From the NCBI GenBank assembly GCA_001600495.1, contig BCKE01000062.1, positions 168,790-232,789 of the forward strand: DNA of 64,000 nt, written 5' to 3'. The translations under genes and the position numbers were made by a program. This DNA comes from Pilasporangium apinafurcum. Its lineage: Eukaryota > Oomycota > Peronosporomycetes > Pythiales > Pythiaceae. Positions within the stretch are counted from its first letter, which is position 1. The number at the start of each line of letters is the position of its first letter. The notes below the pieces were generated by a model. The model made no database searches, was not told the DNA's origin, and saw nothing but the letters and a program-made list of their open reading frames with translations. Shown here one piece after another: positions 11,507 to 21,000 of this stretch.

Positions 11507-12361
11507 ATGGAAGTCGTTCATGTGCCCGTTTTCTCCGATAACTACGCATATTTGTTGATTGATACCACCAACGGTAAGGTAATTTATGATCGTAATTTGG
11601 TTCATCCAGGATTTCTCACCTTCAGTTTGCCCAAGTTAGGTGTCGCGGCTGCGATTGATCCAGCCGATGCCAACGTCGTCTACAAGCGTGCCAAGGAGCT
11701 GAACGTGACGATCGCAAAGATTTTGACTACACACGCGCATATGGATCACGCTGGTGGAAACAATGTACTAAAGAAACTCATTCAACAACATGAAAATCGT
11801 CACATCGACGTTGTCGGTGGTCAAGGAGACGATGTCCAGGGTGGCACTATGGAGGTTGCACATGGCGATACAGTTGATGTTGGTGATTTGCGCGTTCAAG
11901 TGTATTTCACGCCGTGTCACACGCGTGGCCATGTGCTCTACCACTGCCAGGATGCGCTCTTCACGGGTGATACGCTCTTTATCGCAGGCTGTGGTCGATT
12001 TTTTGTTGGTACGCCTGCAGAAATGCATTTCGCATTAAATGAGGTTATCGCGAAACTACCTCAAGAGACCAAAGTATACTGTGGGCATGAGTACACGGTC
12101 AGTAACCTGCGGTTCGCGGCTCACGTTGAACCAGAGAACGAAGCCGTGCAGAAGAAATTGACCTGGGCGTTGCAGCAACACGAGGCGGATTTACCGACGA
12201 TTCCGTCGACGGTTGCAGATGAACTCGCAACGAATCCGTTCATGCGCGTGGATCAACCACAGGTGCAGAAGTTTGCTAAGGGGGAAACGGATCCAGTGGC
12301 TGTAATGGGCACGCTGCGAGCTGCCAAGGACAACTTTGGGATTGGCAAGGGCAAGATCTAG
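11507..12361 (+). CDS. Hydroxyacylglutathione hydrolase (glyoxalase II)
   Basis: Hydrolyses S-lactoylglutathione to lactate and glutathione, the second step of methylglyoxal detoxification. Metallo-beta-lactamase fold: the metal-binding THAHMDHAGG motif, a second-shell histidine in TPCHTRGH, a bridging aspartate in FTGDTLF and the final histidine in CGHEYT are all present. The C-terminal substrate-binding helices follow. The frame is open throughout (284 codons), but bases 11574-11639 look like a 66-nt intron (donor GTAAGG, acceptor AGTTAG) whose length is a multiple of three and which has no stop. Removing it joins exons 11507-11573 and 11640-12361 into 262 residues and restores DTTNG/VAAAIDPADA, matching the family's strand containing the conserved DP; the read-through version inserts 22 foreign residues there. 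Confidence 0.93.
   Translation: MEVVHVPVFSDNYAYLLIDTTNGKVIYDRNLVHPGFLTFSLPKLGVAAAIDPADANVVYKRAKELNVTIAKILTTHAHMDHAGGNNVLKKLIQQHENRHIDVVGGQGDDVQGGTMEVAHGDTVDVGDLRVQVYFTPCHTRGHVLYHCQDALFTGDTLFIAGCGRFFVGTPAEMHFALNEVIAKLPQETKVYCGHEYTVSNLRFAAHVEPENEAVQKKLTWALQQHEADLPTIPSTVADELATNPFMRVDQPQVQKFAKGETDPVAVMGTLRAAKDNFGIGKGKI
11574..11639 (+). other. Probable stopless in-frame intron of the glyoxalase II gene
   Basis: Begins GTAAGG, ends AG, is 66 nt long, has no stop in the coding frame, and interrupts a strongly conserved strand. An automatic caller would translate it as 22 extra residues. Confidence 0.8.
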
Positions 12362-12903
12362 AAAGAGAAGTCAGTGAGAGTCCTTGAGTTTGATAATACC
12401 AGTCTATTGTTTTGTTTGCTATTAAAAGCGTGCTGTGTGCGGAATTTGTGTGTTTGCTGGACTAGCCTTCCACATGTCCGACATATCGCGCTCTAGTGTA
12501 CTTGTTGGTGATGAAAGACTTGGTAGAGCCGTTGAATTGACGCTTTCATCCAAACCGCTTTGCTTTCTTCTCCTTGGACTGTGTGGGGCTTTGGCAGCAC
12601 TTTCTCGAATCAATGCATCCAATGTCATCTGCACGGAATGTAGTCATTTTAGGAATTACCATCGAGAACATAAGGCTGCGCTGTGGTAGTTTTAATGACT
12701 ACGCACCGGGGCTTGTAGTATTTTCCTTCCTCGTCGAAAATTGGATGGAGAATAACAGTCTTTGGAAAGCATGATTTTCTTTTTCACTACCGGTGATTGT
12801 CCACATAATGATGGCTTGCCTCCAGATGATGCCTCACCAGATCTAAGCTATGAAACAATAATACAGCTCAAAGAATAAGCGCAATTTATCATGGCTACAC
12901 CAT
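12362..12903. other. Intergenic region, no gene seen
   Basis: About 540 bases between the convergent glyoxalase II and coiled-coil genes. Nothing recognisable. Confidence 0.5.
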
Positions 12904-14298
12904 TCAGATAGTATGCAAATATACCATATAAGCACGTTGCTGATAGTGGCTTCGATGATATCGTAAGACTGCATCCACTTGCTTCTTCGTAAACTCCCTG
13001 CGTTGCAAATGCTGTTCCAACACACCTGTGATGGCATTCAATTGATCACCTGCAGTGTCTATATCTATATCATTATTGTTTCCTCCATCGAAATAGTTAT
13101 CTTCCTCGTCTTGGTCCAGTGCAGAAACAGGAGAAAACAATGGTGATAGTGCAGAAGACACAGTCGACGCCGCTCGGGGTGATCCGAGCGAAGGTAGTGG
13201 CGGTTTTCTTGGTGCTCGCAGCCGATGATGCTCCTGTAAATGACCAAATTCTGGATTTGTCGGAGTAAGCGCGTTTGTCTTGGCTCGGTCTTTCAACTGC
13301 ATCTTCGCAAACAACTGCTCATAAAACTTGATCTTCCGGCTCAATGCCACATTCATATCCTCGAAAATTTTCTGCTCCTGCTGCGCCTGACGGGCTTCAT
13401 TTTTGTGCTGATCGACCTGCTTTACCAGTTTCTCCAGTTGTGCACTTTGATATCGTAATTCCAACTGTACGCGTTCGTTTTCTTCGATTGTGCGGTGTGT
13501 CGTCGTATCCAATTGCATGCGCATTTGCTTCTCCATCGATTCTTGGCAGGCATGCAGTTCCGTTTCTTTCTCTTTGCGTAGTCGCTCATGCTCCATCACT
13601 AATTTCCGTTCCATTGTATGTAGCTTCTGGTCTTTCTCCGCTGTGATTGCTGTGATTTTTGCCTCAAGTTGCTGGATTTGTGCGTCAGTTTCCTGTTTCT
13701 GTGTCTGATAGAAGCGCATCTCACGTGCGAGCGCCTCGTTGGTCAGTGTTTCCTGTAGCAGTTGCTCATATTGCAGCCGCTTTTCGTTGTACAATCGCTT
13801 GTATTCCTGCTCTTTGCAGCTCTCCAGTGCATGAAAAAGCGGTTTTCCACTATTGATCAGCGAGATCATTGCTGCTCGTGTTCCTGCTGCAGCCATCGAG
13901 CCATTGCTGCCATCACTTTCGTAGGTAGTAGTCGCTACATTTCCGCCATTGAGTGTCTGCAACAATGACGCATTGATCGCTTCGTATTCACGCAATTTGG
14001 TGTTCAATTCATCGATGCGTTTGGATTTAAAGGCTAAGACCCGCTCACGATCATCAATGTTGGCTGTCAGTGAGACCTGCAGATCACGAACTTCCTTGGC
14101 TAATTGCATATTTTCCGCGTGCAGGCGTCCATTTTCTTGTTTGGTTTGCCGTAGCTCTTCATCAATTTTCTGCTCATGCAGTGCACGGAACGCGACAGTT
14201 TTGAATTTCTCAATCCCTTCGGGGTCATCTTTCCCGAAGAAATCCAATGCATTCAATACATTTCCAGCCCCGCCACCAGTGCTGGTAACAGTAGCCAT
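12904..14298 (-). CDS. Coiled-coil protein of unknown function
   Basis: 464 residues from the first ATG (MATVTSTGGGAGNVLN); the frame continues upstream only through a GTG. Residues about 40-330 form long heptad-rich helix with high Glu, Gln, Lys and Arg (EQLLQETLTNEALAREMRFY). A low-complexity Pro/Ser/Ala stretch follows (APRKPPLPSLGSPRAAST), then an acidic Asp/Asn run (DNNDIDIDT-like), and a short basic helix at the end. No catalytic motif, signal peptide or membrane segment. It lies just downstream of the ERCC8-like gene on the same strand (113 bases). A cytoskeletal or centrosomal role would be a guess. Confidence 0.8.
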   Translation of the reverse strand: MATVTSTGGGAGNVLNALDFFGKDDPEGIEKFKTVAFRALHEQKIDEELRQTKQENGRLHAENMQLAKEVRDLQVSLTANIDDRERVLAFKSKRIDELNTKLREYEAINASLLQTLNGGNVATTTYESDGSNGSMAAAGTRAAMISLINSGKPLFHALESCKEQEYKRLYNEKRLQYEQLLQETLTNEALAREMRFYQTQKQETDAQIQQLEAKITAITAEKDQKLHTMERKLVMEHERLRKEKETELHACQESMEKQMRMQLDTTTHRTIEENERVQLELRYQSAQLEKLVKQVDQHKNEARQAQQEQKIFEDMNVALSRKIKFYEQLFAKMQLKDRAKTNALTPTNPEFGHLQEHHRLRAPRKPPLPSLGSPRAASTVSSALSPLFSPVSALDQDEEDNYFDGGNNNDIDIDTAGDQLNAITGVLEQHLQRREFTKKQVDAVLRYHRSHYQQRAYMVYLHTI

Positions 14299-14411
14299 GA
14301 TAGGTATCGCGCAATTCCAATTTCGATTTATAGGCACCACTAGTCATTCCATCCGCAAAAACCTAACAATAAAAACCCGGGCGGCATTGTTATTTATAAC
14401 GCCGCTCTTCG

Positions 14412-16115
14412 TCAATATGGATCTTCACGCAATATAGGAGGAATGAATCGCTGATTATTAGTGCCGTCATTGTTATCTTCATCTTCGTCACTCCAAGCGT
14501 CCACGTCGCCCTCAGCTGCGCCTTCAATATGCACCGACGCATCTCTCCCTGCTTCCACGCGAAGAGTGTTGTCATGCATCTCATCGTCATCCTCTCCTAT
14601 ATCCGGACAAAGTATAATCGGTGAAGGCCGCCATTTCATGATGAGTCCGTCCTCTCCACCGGTAAACAACTCTCGATGCGTCTTTCGATACACACAGCTT
14701 GTGACCTGCTGGTAATGCGCTGTCGACCGCAGCAATGGCGTGCCAGATTCACCAAACACTCGATATGCATTCAATTGCCCCTGATGGCCATTCGGATGGA
14801 ACACAAGCGTGCTTGTCCATGCGTCCGCTTCCTGAACAACTGCCATCTGCACACATCTCGCCGTCAATTGGTTGGTTATACCTTCGTAGTTCATAAACAA
14901 ATGATCACCAGTCTTGCTGTTCCAGAGTCGAAGCGTCTGATCCGTACCGCTGCTCAGCAAGAATCTCCCATCAGGCGTGTAGGTGAGGCTATTGATACCA
15001 CCTTGGTGAGCAGACACATACGATACAGACGCTGCAGCATGGGGATCATTTCGCTTAACGGTTCTGGGTGCGGGTGGACTGTGATTAACCACCGTGCTTC
15101 GCTCATCGCTTCGAAAAATAGCATTGCCATTTCTGGTTGATTGATCATGACGATGTCGATTGCTTCTGCCTCTTTCTTCGTCGTTATCTGATGCTTCTTG
15201 TCCTCGGCGTCGCTTGCGTGACGCTCTCGCCGCAGCCGCGAGTGACATCGTCGGTAGCTTCTTCACGTTGGTATACAGACTCGACCGTCCAGGCACAACA
15301 GCAGGTCCATCATGATTCAAACAGAGCAGACACGCAGTGGATCCAGACCGTCGAATGTCCCACAACCGAAGCTCGCCATCTCTGCTGCCAGTCGCCAACT
15401 GATACTCGTTCTCGCATGACCACGCCAGCGACCAAATCTCGTCTTTATGACCTAATAAACTGTGAATTGATGCCTCAATAGCCATATCACAGAGTCGCAA
15501 TTCACCTTTCGCGGTTACAGCTGCGATCAATGCATGCGAGGTCGCAATGGGCGAGAACTTGGCGGCAAAGACTTTTGCATCGAGTGCAAACGTGCTGACG
15601 ATGCGGAGCATGTCGCTGTCCCACACATGTACTTGTTGGTCAAACGAACTTGTAACAAAAATGCCACCGTCTACAGGGTACCAATCGATCGCTGAGATGC
15701 CATATTGCAACGGCCTGCGTGGGTTCAATGGTGTATCATCATTACCATTGCGGACCATTTTCGCACCCACAAACGCGACTGGTGGACAAAGATTGCTCGT
15801 GTCGTATGGATAGGAAGTACTACTGTCAGTAGTAGAGGATCTAATACAACTAGAGCGGTTGATGTTGGTCGCACGGTCCAGTATCTGCAGGTCGTAGAGC
15901 AGCAGGTTCGAAGTCGCCGTACCGACAAGCAGATATCGGTTGTCGATCGGATCGAGCGCCATACTCCAGACTTTCATGGATGGACGGTAGATAAAATTCT
16001 GCCTCACAGCCTGCATTGTTTGTGTCTCTTGCGCATTGAGATCGTCTTGGAACCGCGAGCGCAGTCCGACGCTGCGGTCATCTACATAGGCAAATGCGCT
16101 CGACCGCCTCGACAT
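14412..16115 (-). CDS. Cockayne syndrome A (ERCC8)-like WD40 protein
   Basis: 567 residues of WD40 repeats. The central part matches the ERCC8/CSA family closely: an IDWYPVDGGIFVTSSFDQ repeat, HVWDSDMLRIVSTFALD, an LLGHKDEIWSLAWS repeat ending LRLWDIRRSG, HQGGINSLTYTPDGRFLLSS with LRLWNSKTGD, then FTGGEDGLIMKW and an acidic tail DAWSDEDED, which parallels the human C-terminal DAWSSSDEE. CSA is the substrate receptor of a DDB1-CUL4 ubiquitin ligase that acts on stalled RNA polymerase II in transcription-coupled repair. Odd features are a basic, Ser/Arg-rich insert of about 90 residues between repeats, including KRRRGQEASDND, a possible nuclear signal, and an N-terminal extension. The frame opens further upstream to 16331, but that part overlaps exon 1 of glutathione transferase 2 on the other strand, so I start at the ATG at 16115. 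Confidence 0.87.
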   Translation of the reverse strand: MSRRSSAFAYVDDRSVGLRSRFQDDLNAQETQTMQAVRQNFIYRPSMKVWSMALDPIDNRYLLVGTATSNLLLYDLQILDRATNINRSSCIRSSTTDSSTSYPYDTSNLCPPVAFVGAKMVRNGNDDTPLNPRRPLQYGISAIDWYPVDGGIFVTSSFDQQVHVWDSDMLRIVSTFALDAKVFAAKFSPIATSHALIAAVTAKGELRLCDMAIEASIHSLLGHKDEIWSLAWSCENEYQLATGSRDGELRLWDIRRSGSTACLLCLNHDGPAVVPGRSSLYTNVKKLPTMSLAAAARASRKRRRGQEASDNDEERGRSNRHRHDQSTRNGNAIFRSDERSTVVNHSPPAPRTVKRNDPHAAASVSYVSAHQGGINSLTYTPDGRFLLSSGTDQTLRLWNSKTGDHLFMNYEGITNQLTARCVQMAVVQEADAWTSTLVFHPNGHQGQLNAYRVFGESGTPLLRSTAHYQQVTSCVYRKTHRELFTGGEDGLIMKWRPSPIILCPDIGEDDDEMHDNTLRVEAGRDASVHIEGAAEGDVDAWSDEDEDNNDGTNNQRFIPPILREDPY

Positions 16116-16274
16116 TCTACTGGAGCTCTGCAAAATAGATGGGTTGTTGATATGAGAAATATAACCGTATTTTACGGGGAATAAATCTAATATACCGTGA
16201 GAACGGTAAATTTTTCCGGACCGATAAAAAAAGAAATCTCGCGATCTTTTCACTTGTTCAATAAGCGGTTCAAC
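16116..16274. promoter_or_regulatory. Short divergent promoter (ERCC8-like / glutathione transferase 2)
   Basis: 159 bases separate two divergent start codons. An initiator-like TTTTCACTTG lies at about 16246-16255 in front of glutathione transferase 2. A shared bidirectional promoter is inferred from spacing only. Confidence 0.45.
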
Positions 16275-17086
16275 ATGACGCTCAAGGTCTATGGCAATTT
16301 GATCAGCCAGCCCTCCCGCGCCTGTAAGCATTAGCTACCAGCACGCAGCGCGTCTCGTAGTATTTCATAACCCTCCCGTTTTCGTTGTATATGTTTATGC
16401 AGTGGCATGGCTGCTGAAGGTGAAGAAAGTGAAGTATGAGCTAATCGTCACGCGTCCACCAGGTGACATGCCCGCAAACTACGCCAAAATTAACCCCAAC
16501 AAGCTCGTCCCAACCATCCAAGATGGTGATTTCACGCTCTTTGAAGGGTAAGCTAGGGAATGATGGAGTCTCTTTTGCCGTTCTGATTGTATCTCGTGCT
16601 TCACGTAACAGCAATGCGATCATGACGTACTTGGCAGACAAGCATCAATGGACAGACGTATATCCTACTGACTTGAAAACACGCGCAAAGGTGGATCAGT
16701 ACCTACATTGGCACCATACGAACACGCGGTTGGGAACGAAAGAGGTCCTCATCCCATACGTTCGGCGAGCGCTTGGTAATGCAACTCCTTCGCAATTGGA
16801 GGCGATCGAGAACAAAGAACAGGTTATCTCCAAGTTTGTCAATCTATTGGAGATCTTCTTGAAAGGTCCTAATATTGCCAACACAAACCAACCGACGCTT
16901 GCAGATTACGCAGCCTACTGTGAAGTGGACCAGTTGGAGATCATGGACGTCTTTGACTTCTCCAAGTATCCCAAGACGTCCGAGTGGATGCTGCGCATGA
17001 AGGAGATTCCACACCATGACGATATTCGCACAGAGCTCAACACCTTCTTGACGAAATTCAACCTCAATCCTGTGCCCAAGGAATAA
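16275..17086 (+). CDS. Glutathione S-transferase 2
   Basis: Three exons, 16275-16323 (49 nt), 16403-16547 (145 nt) and 16612-17086 (475 nt), joined at GTAAGC/CAG and GTAAGC/ACAG sites, giving 222 residues. Exon 1 ends after SQPSRA, exon 2 carries NPNKLVPTIQDGDFTLFEG, and the second junction restores EGNAIMTYLADK, the glutathione-binding segment. The C-terminal domain has QPTLADYAAYCEVDQLEIMD and MKEIPHHDDIR. Both introns occur at the same codons and phases as in glutathione transferases 3 and 4. Role as for glutathione transferase 1. Confidence 0.9.
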
Positions 17087-17318
17087 GAGATGCTGTGTGT
17101 AGATTGCAACTTCAAAAGAAAGACGTGTCTTGGTCAGCAGCGAATCGTATGTTATTACCGAGCGCATCGAGAATGTTACCGTAGTGTTAATTAAAAAAAT
17201 AAAGAAACAAACATCATTATAAGAAAAGCTCTGTCGGAGAAGTGATACGATACTGTTCGTGTCATCTGTGTATGTGTGTGCTTGCATATATGGTCACGTG
17301 GCATAACTATATAGAATA

Positions 17319-17695
17319 TTAACTATTTGTTTTATAATGATGGCGACGCTTGTGCTTGGACAAAGTGTTCTTGTTATTGAACGAATCGCCACATTCTTCA
17401 CAACAGACTTTCATTTTCTTGAGTTCTTTTTCGCGTTTCAGCAACGCACTCTTGTTTGGGTTGCCAGAACAATATCGCTTATGATTGCGTAGCTTGAGTT
17501 TAGCTTCAGCTTTAAGGGGGCACCAATCGCACTTGAATGTTGCCATCAATGCTGCTTTGGTTTTCTTCTTCTTCCGCTTGATGCCTTTATTGTCACGTGT
17601 GCAACGTGTGCCTGACCTCGAACTTGAGGTTAAGCAATCATCTTCATATAGTTTAAATGCATATAATTTAGGAGAAGATTCAGAAAGACATATAG
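17319..17695 (-). CDS. Small C2H2 zinc-finger protein (3' exon, 5' end unresolved)
   Basis: The frame from the ATG at 17546 gives two zinc-finger-like units, FKCDWC...LRNHKRYC and VCCEECGDSFNNKNTLSKHKRRHH, about 76 residues in all. The frame stays open and protein-like upstream to a consensus acceptor at about 17696, adding a basic KRKKKKTK stretch and an acidic Ser-rich segment, so I take 17319-17695 as a terminal exon. A possible first exon starts at an ATG at 18013 (MDGESTLEKFSCCYHEGHRD) but I could not find a donor in matching phase. The first finger is irregular, ending in Cys. A nucleic-acid-binding role is likely from the family; the target is unknown. Confidence 0.5.
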
Positions 17696-18087
17696 CTGCA
17701 TGTTATGCATATGTAAAGGAAGAAAGTAGAAAGATGATCGTAATCAGGCTAGGAAAGCATGCATTCAAAGGGAGCTTAGATGTAGTGTTAGCGAACTAAG
17801 TTCTCACTCTAATTCACTTTTCATTTTGCCATCAAATCGCTACCTCCGTCCACCAACATCCTTGAAGTTTTCCTATTTTCATCCAATCATAATCCATAAA
17901 GTATACTTTTGTCCAATAATCGCCTGCAAAATCCGAGAAACATCACAGTGACAGTCTCGATGCCCTTCGTGATAACAACAGCTAAATTTTTCTAGCGTTG
18001 ATTCTCCATCCATACACACGAAGCGCGTTTAGTTGTACCCATATGCACATAGATTTATATGGACATGCATTCCTATCCTCATCTCCT

Positions 18088-21000
18088 TCATACACTCTCT
18101 ACTTCGACAATATAGCGGATTCGAGCTTGCGCCTCGTTGTAGACGATGTATTCCGCGTACTCGGAGCGATTAGGAGTAATTAGCGTATAGCCTTCATCCA
18201 CTGCACTTCGGTAGAGCATGTTGCGGTAGCGTCTGATGTTATAGCTATATAAAAAACGATCGCCTTCGCTGACGGTGATCTTGGCGGTGATATCATAGTG
18301 TTCCGTCAACCCTCGGTCATTATCATCTGCATCATTCCCGCTAATTTTATCCACCACCTCGATCTTAATCGTCTTGCTTTCGAAGTTATATGTTATGAAA
18401 TGGGCTTTCTCTGCGTGTTCTTCCACGATAAACGACTCGCCTTCGCCCAACTTATCCACGACTTTTTCCAAGTACGCCTGCGTTTCTTCAGTAAACTTCG
18501 GATTGCGTTCGTACCAGCTCGTCGGTTGTGGGTTTGGCTCAGTTTTTGCCCAAACCTTTTCGATTGGAATGCTCTCGCCTACAACAACGACACGTCCCAT
18601 GTGCATTAGTGCACCCGACATGGGGGACACAAGTGCTCCAGCAGGATGAGGAGTATTGCGAGATAACGCCTTAACACTCTGTATGCCCTCTGGGATCGTA
18701 TCGTAGAACGTCGCAGTTACCAATTCTGTGGGTGTGCCCAACGCAACCTCACAGAGAAGCATGTAGTGCACCCTGCGCTTCTTCTCGACTACTTCGCCAT
18801 CTTTTTCAATGCTCGTACTGGTAATCACATAGGGCGCATCACAGTAGTTCAAACTCTTGGCGGAGATATCAGCGAAGTACAAACCTTTCCCATATGCATA
18901 ACCTTGATGTGGTGCCTCGGGAGGTGCGATGCGGAGCCCCTGCGAAAGAATCCCCATCAAGTTGGTCCGTCGTGTACCGTGCCACAACAAATGAGAATGC
19001 TTCTCCTTAAACGTTGGGTTTTCCTCGAGGAAATTGAAAAAACGACTTTTCTCTCCATGACGCTCCACCTGGAAAAGATTCGAAATCCGATATTTCTTGC
19101 GGTCATGCTCGCGCGTGCCCTTGAAGAAGTACTCTGACACGAACTGAGCCTCTTTTGATTCCTTTGGCATGGAAGAGAGGCGCACTTGCATCGCGTTGTA
19201 ACAATATTCCAGTGGATGGATCGTATGTTGATTACGTTTGGCTCCAAGAATCATCTTGTATGTCTCCATGATTTCCATCAGCAAGCGGAGTCGTGTGATT
19301 TCTTTGTTCACATCCTGTACGCTGTCAAAACCCTTAATCGCTGAACCGAACGCATCTTCATCACATGGCATGACTTCGTAATATCGACTAGATTTTTCAC
19401 TGATTTTCTCCGTCATCTTCGTATGCGTTTCGGACAAATCAGCAAGGGAGCTCCCGCCATCTTCCGTTATCGTGCCACTTGCCTTCTGGATGTCGTCCGA
19501 TACTTGGTTGCGCTCCTCAATCAAATCGCGAATTTCATGCAGCGTCTTCAAAGCTGCACGCAAACCTTCTTGTTCGGCAAGAGGGAGGTCACCATTGAAG
19601 TCGCATTGCTGTGTGGCGGCTAGCTGGAGATTTCGAATATCTGTGATAGCGTGTAGCATATCTGTCACACTGGGCATGGCACAATCACTATTGCGAAAGT
19701 CAGGAAGGGTTGTCTTTTCTGCTTTAGCTGTCTCAATGAATGGACACATAATTTCTTTGTCCAATTCGGTATGATGATTGACACGTTGTATCAAATTATA
19801 CTTTTTGTCGTGCTTCACAAAGTCTTGCCGAGCTTCCCAAACATTTCCGGTTTTGGATCTAAAGATCTTCTTAAATTCAGAAACCCCATCCTCCTCTGAG
19901 TGGAACGGCGTGTTCTGATACTTACCCGTCTCGCCGATACGACCCCAGTTCGTGAAAAGAATATAAATGCCTTGGATTTCATCCAACACCAATTGCATGC
20001 GATAAAATACGTTGAGCCCAAACCGTCCGTTCTTGACGTCTACTTTAGTCAATAGTGCGTCATATTCTTCGCCCTTGATCAAGTTGTTGTTATCATCCAG
20101 CTTTCCGTGTACATGGCTGAGATTGCCGACGTCGCAATTATTGTTGACTTTTGGATCAATTCTTGTTCGCTTAATTTTGCCGTTCTCCTCACATTCTTGT
20201 ACATACTTGGCCGCATCTTCAGCATAATTTGGCGCAGCTTCAAACATCATTTCATCGTCGCTTCTAAAGCATGCCTCCTCGGACTGAGTTACGATATTTG
20301 GATATTCCTTTTTCAGAAAGCGGAACACAAAGCGAGATGCCTGAGATCGTGCATAGTCAATAATAGTGAGTCCGTCTTTATCTTTTGCACGAATATTCCC
20401 GCCCGCATCGATGAACTGTTTTAGAAGAAAGGTGTTTTCATATGAGCCATACTCGACAGGCTTCATAGCGAAATGGAGCACAGTCCGACCAGACCGGTTA
20501 GCTTGATTGAGTGCTAATTTAATGTCTCCTGCAGGGATGTGCAGCGCCTTGAGTATTTTCTTTGATGTATCCGTTGGATCACGGACATTTTTTATCTTGC
20601 CCAATGCAAGTTGGATTTCATGGACTAGATTCTGACTCACGAGATGCATCAAAAATGAGTTTCCTTCGCCATCTGTCCCCGTAATCTTCGCACCATACCG
20701 CAGTAGGAGTCCAATCATATGCACGCGAGTATATGCTGAACTCGTATAAATCATGCGAATCAGAGCAGTCATCTTGATGTTCACACTTGATTTTGCTAGT
20801 GCTGGATTACGAAACATATCTTTCCGAACCATACTTGTAAATTTTCCATTTGGGTCCACACCTCGCTTCAATAATGTCTCAACCCAAGTAAAGTGTGCTT
20901 GCGTCTCGACCCACGCAAAGCATTGTTTTAAACATTCAATTTGGTTGCCAAATCGGTCGAGGAAAGCTGTGAGCAAATTCAACCCCATGTGGTCAACCGC

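Noticed and set aside
13949-14437. 162-codon plus-strand frame
   Set aside because: Antisense to the coiled-coil gene, Ser/Cys-rich, and without motif.
16116-16331. N-terminal extension of the ERCC8-like frame
   Set aside because: Overlaps the first exon of glutathione transferase 2 on the opposite strand and adds residues unlike the CSA family.
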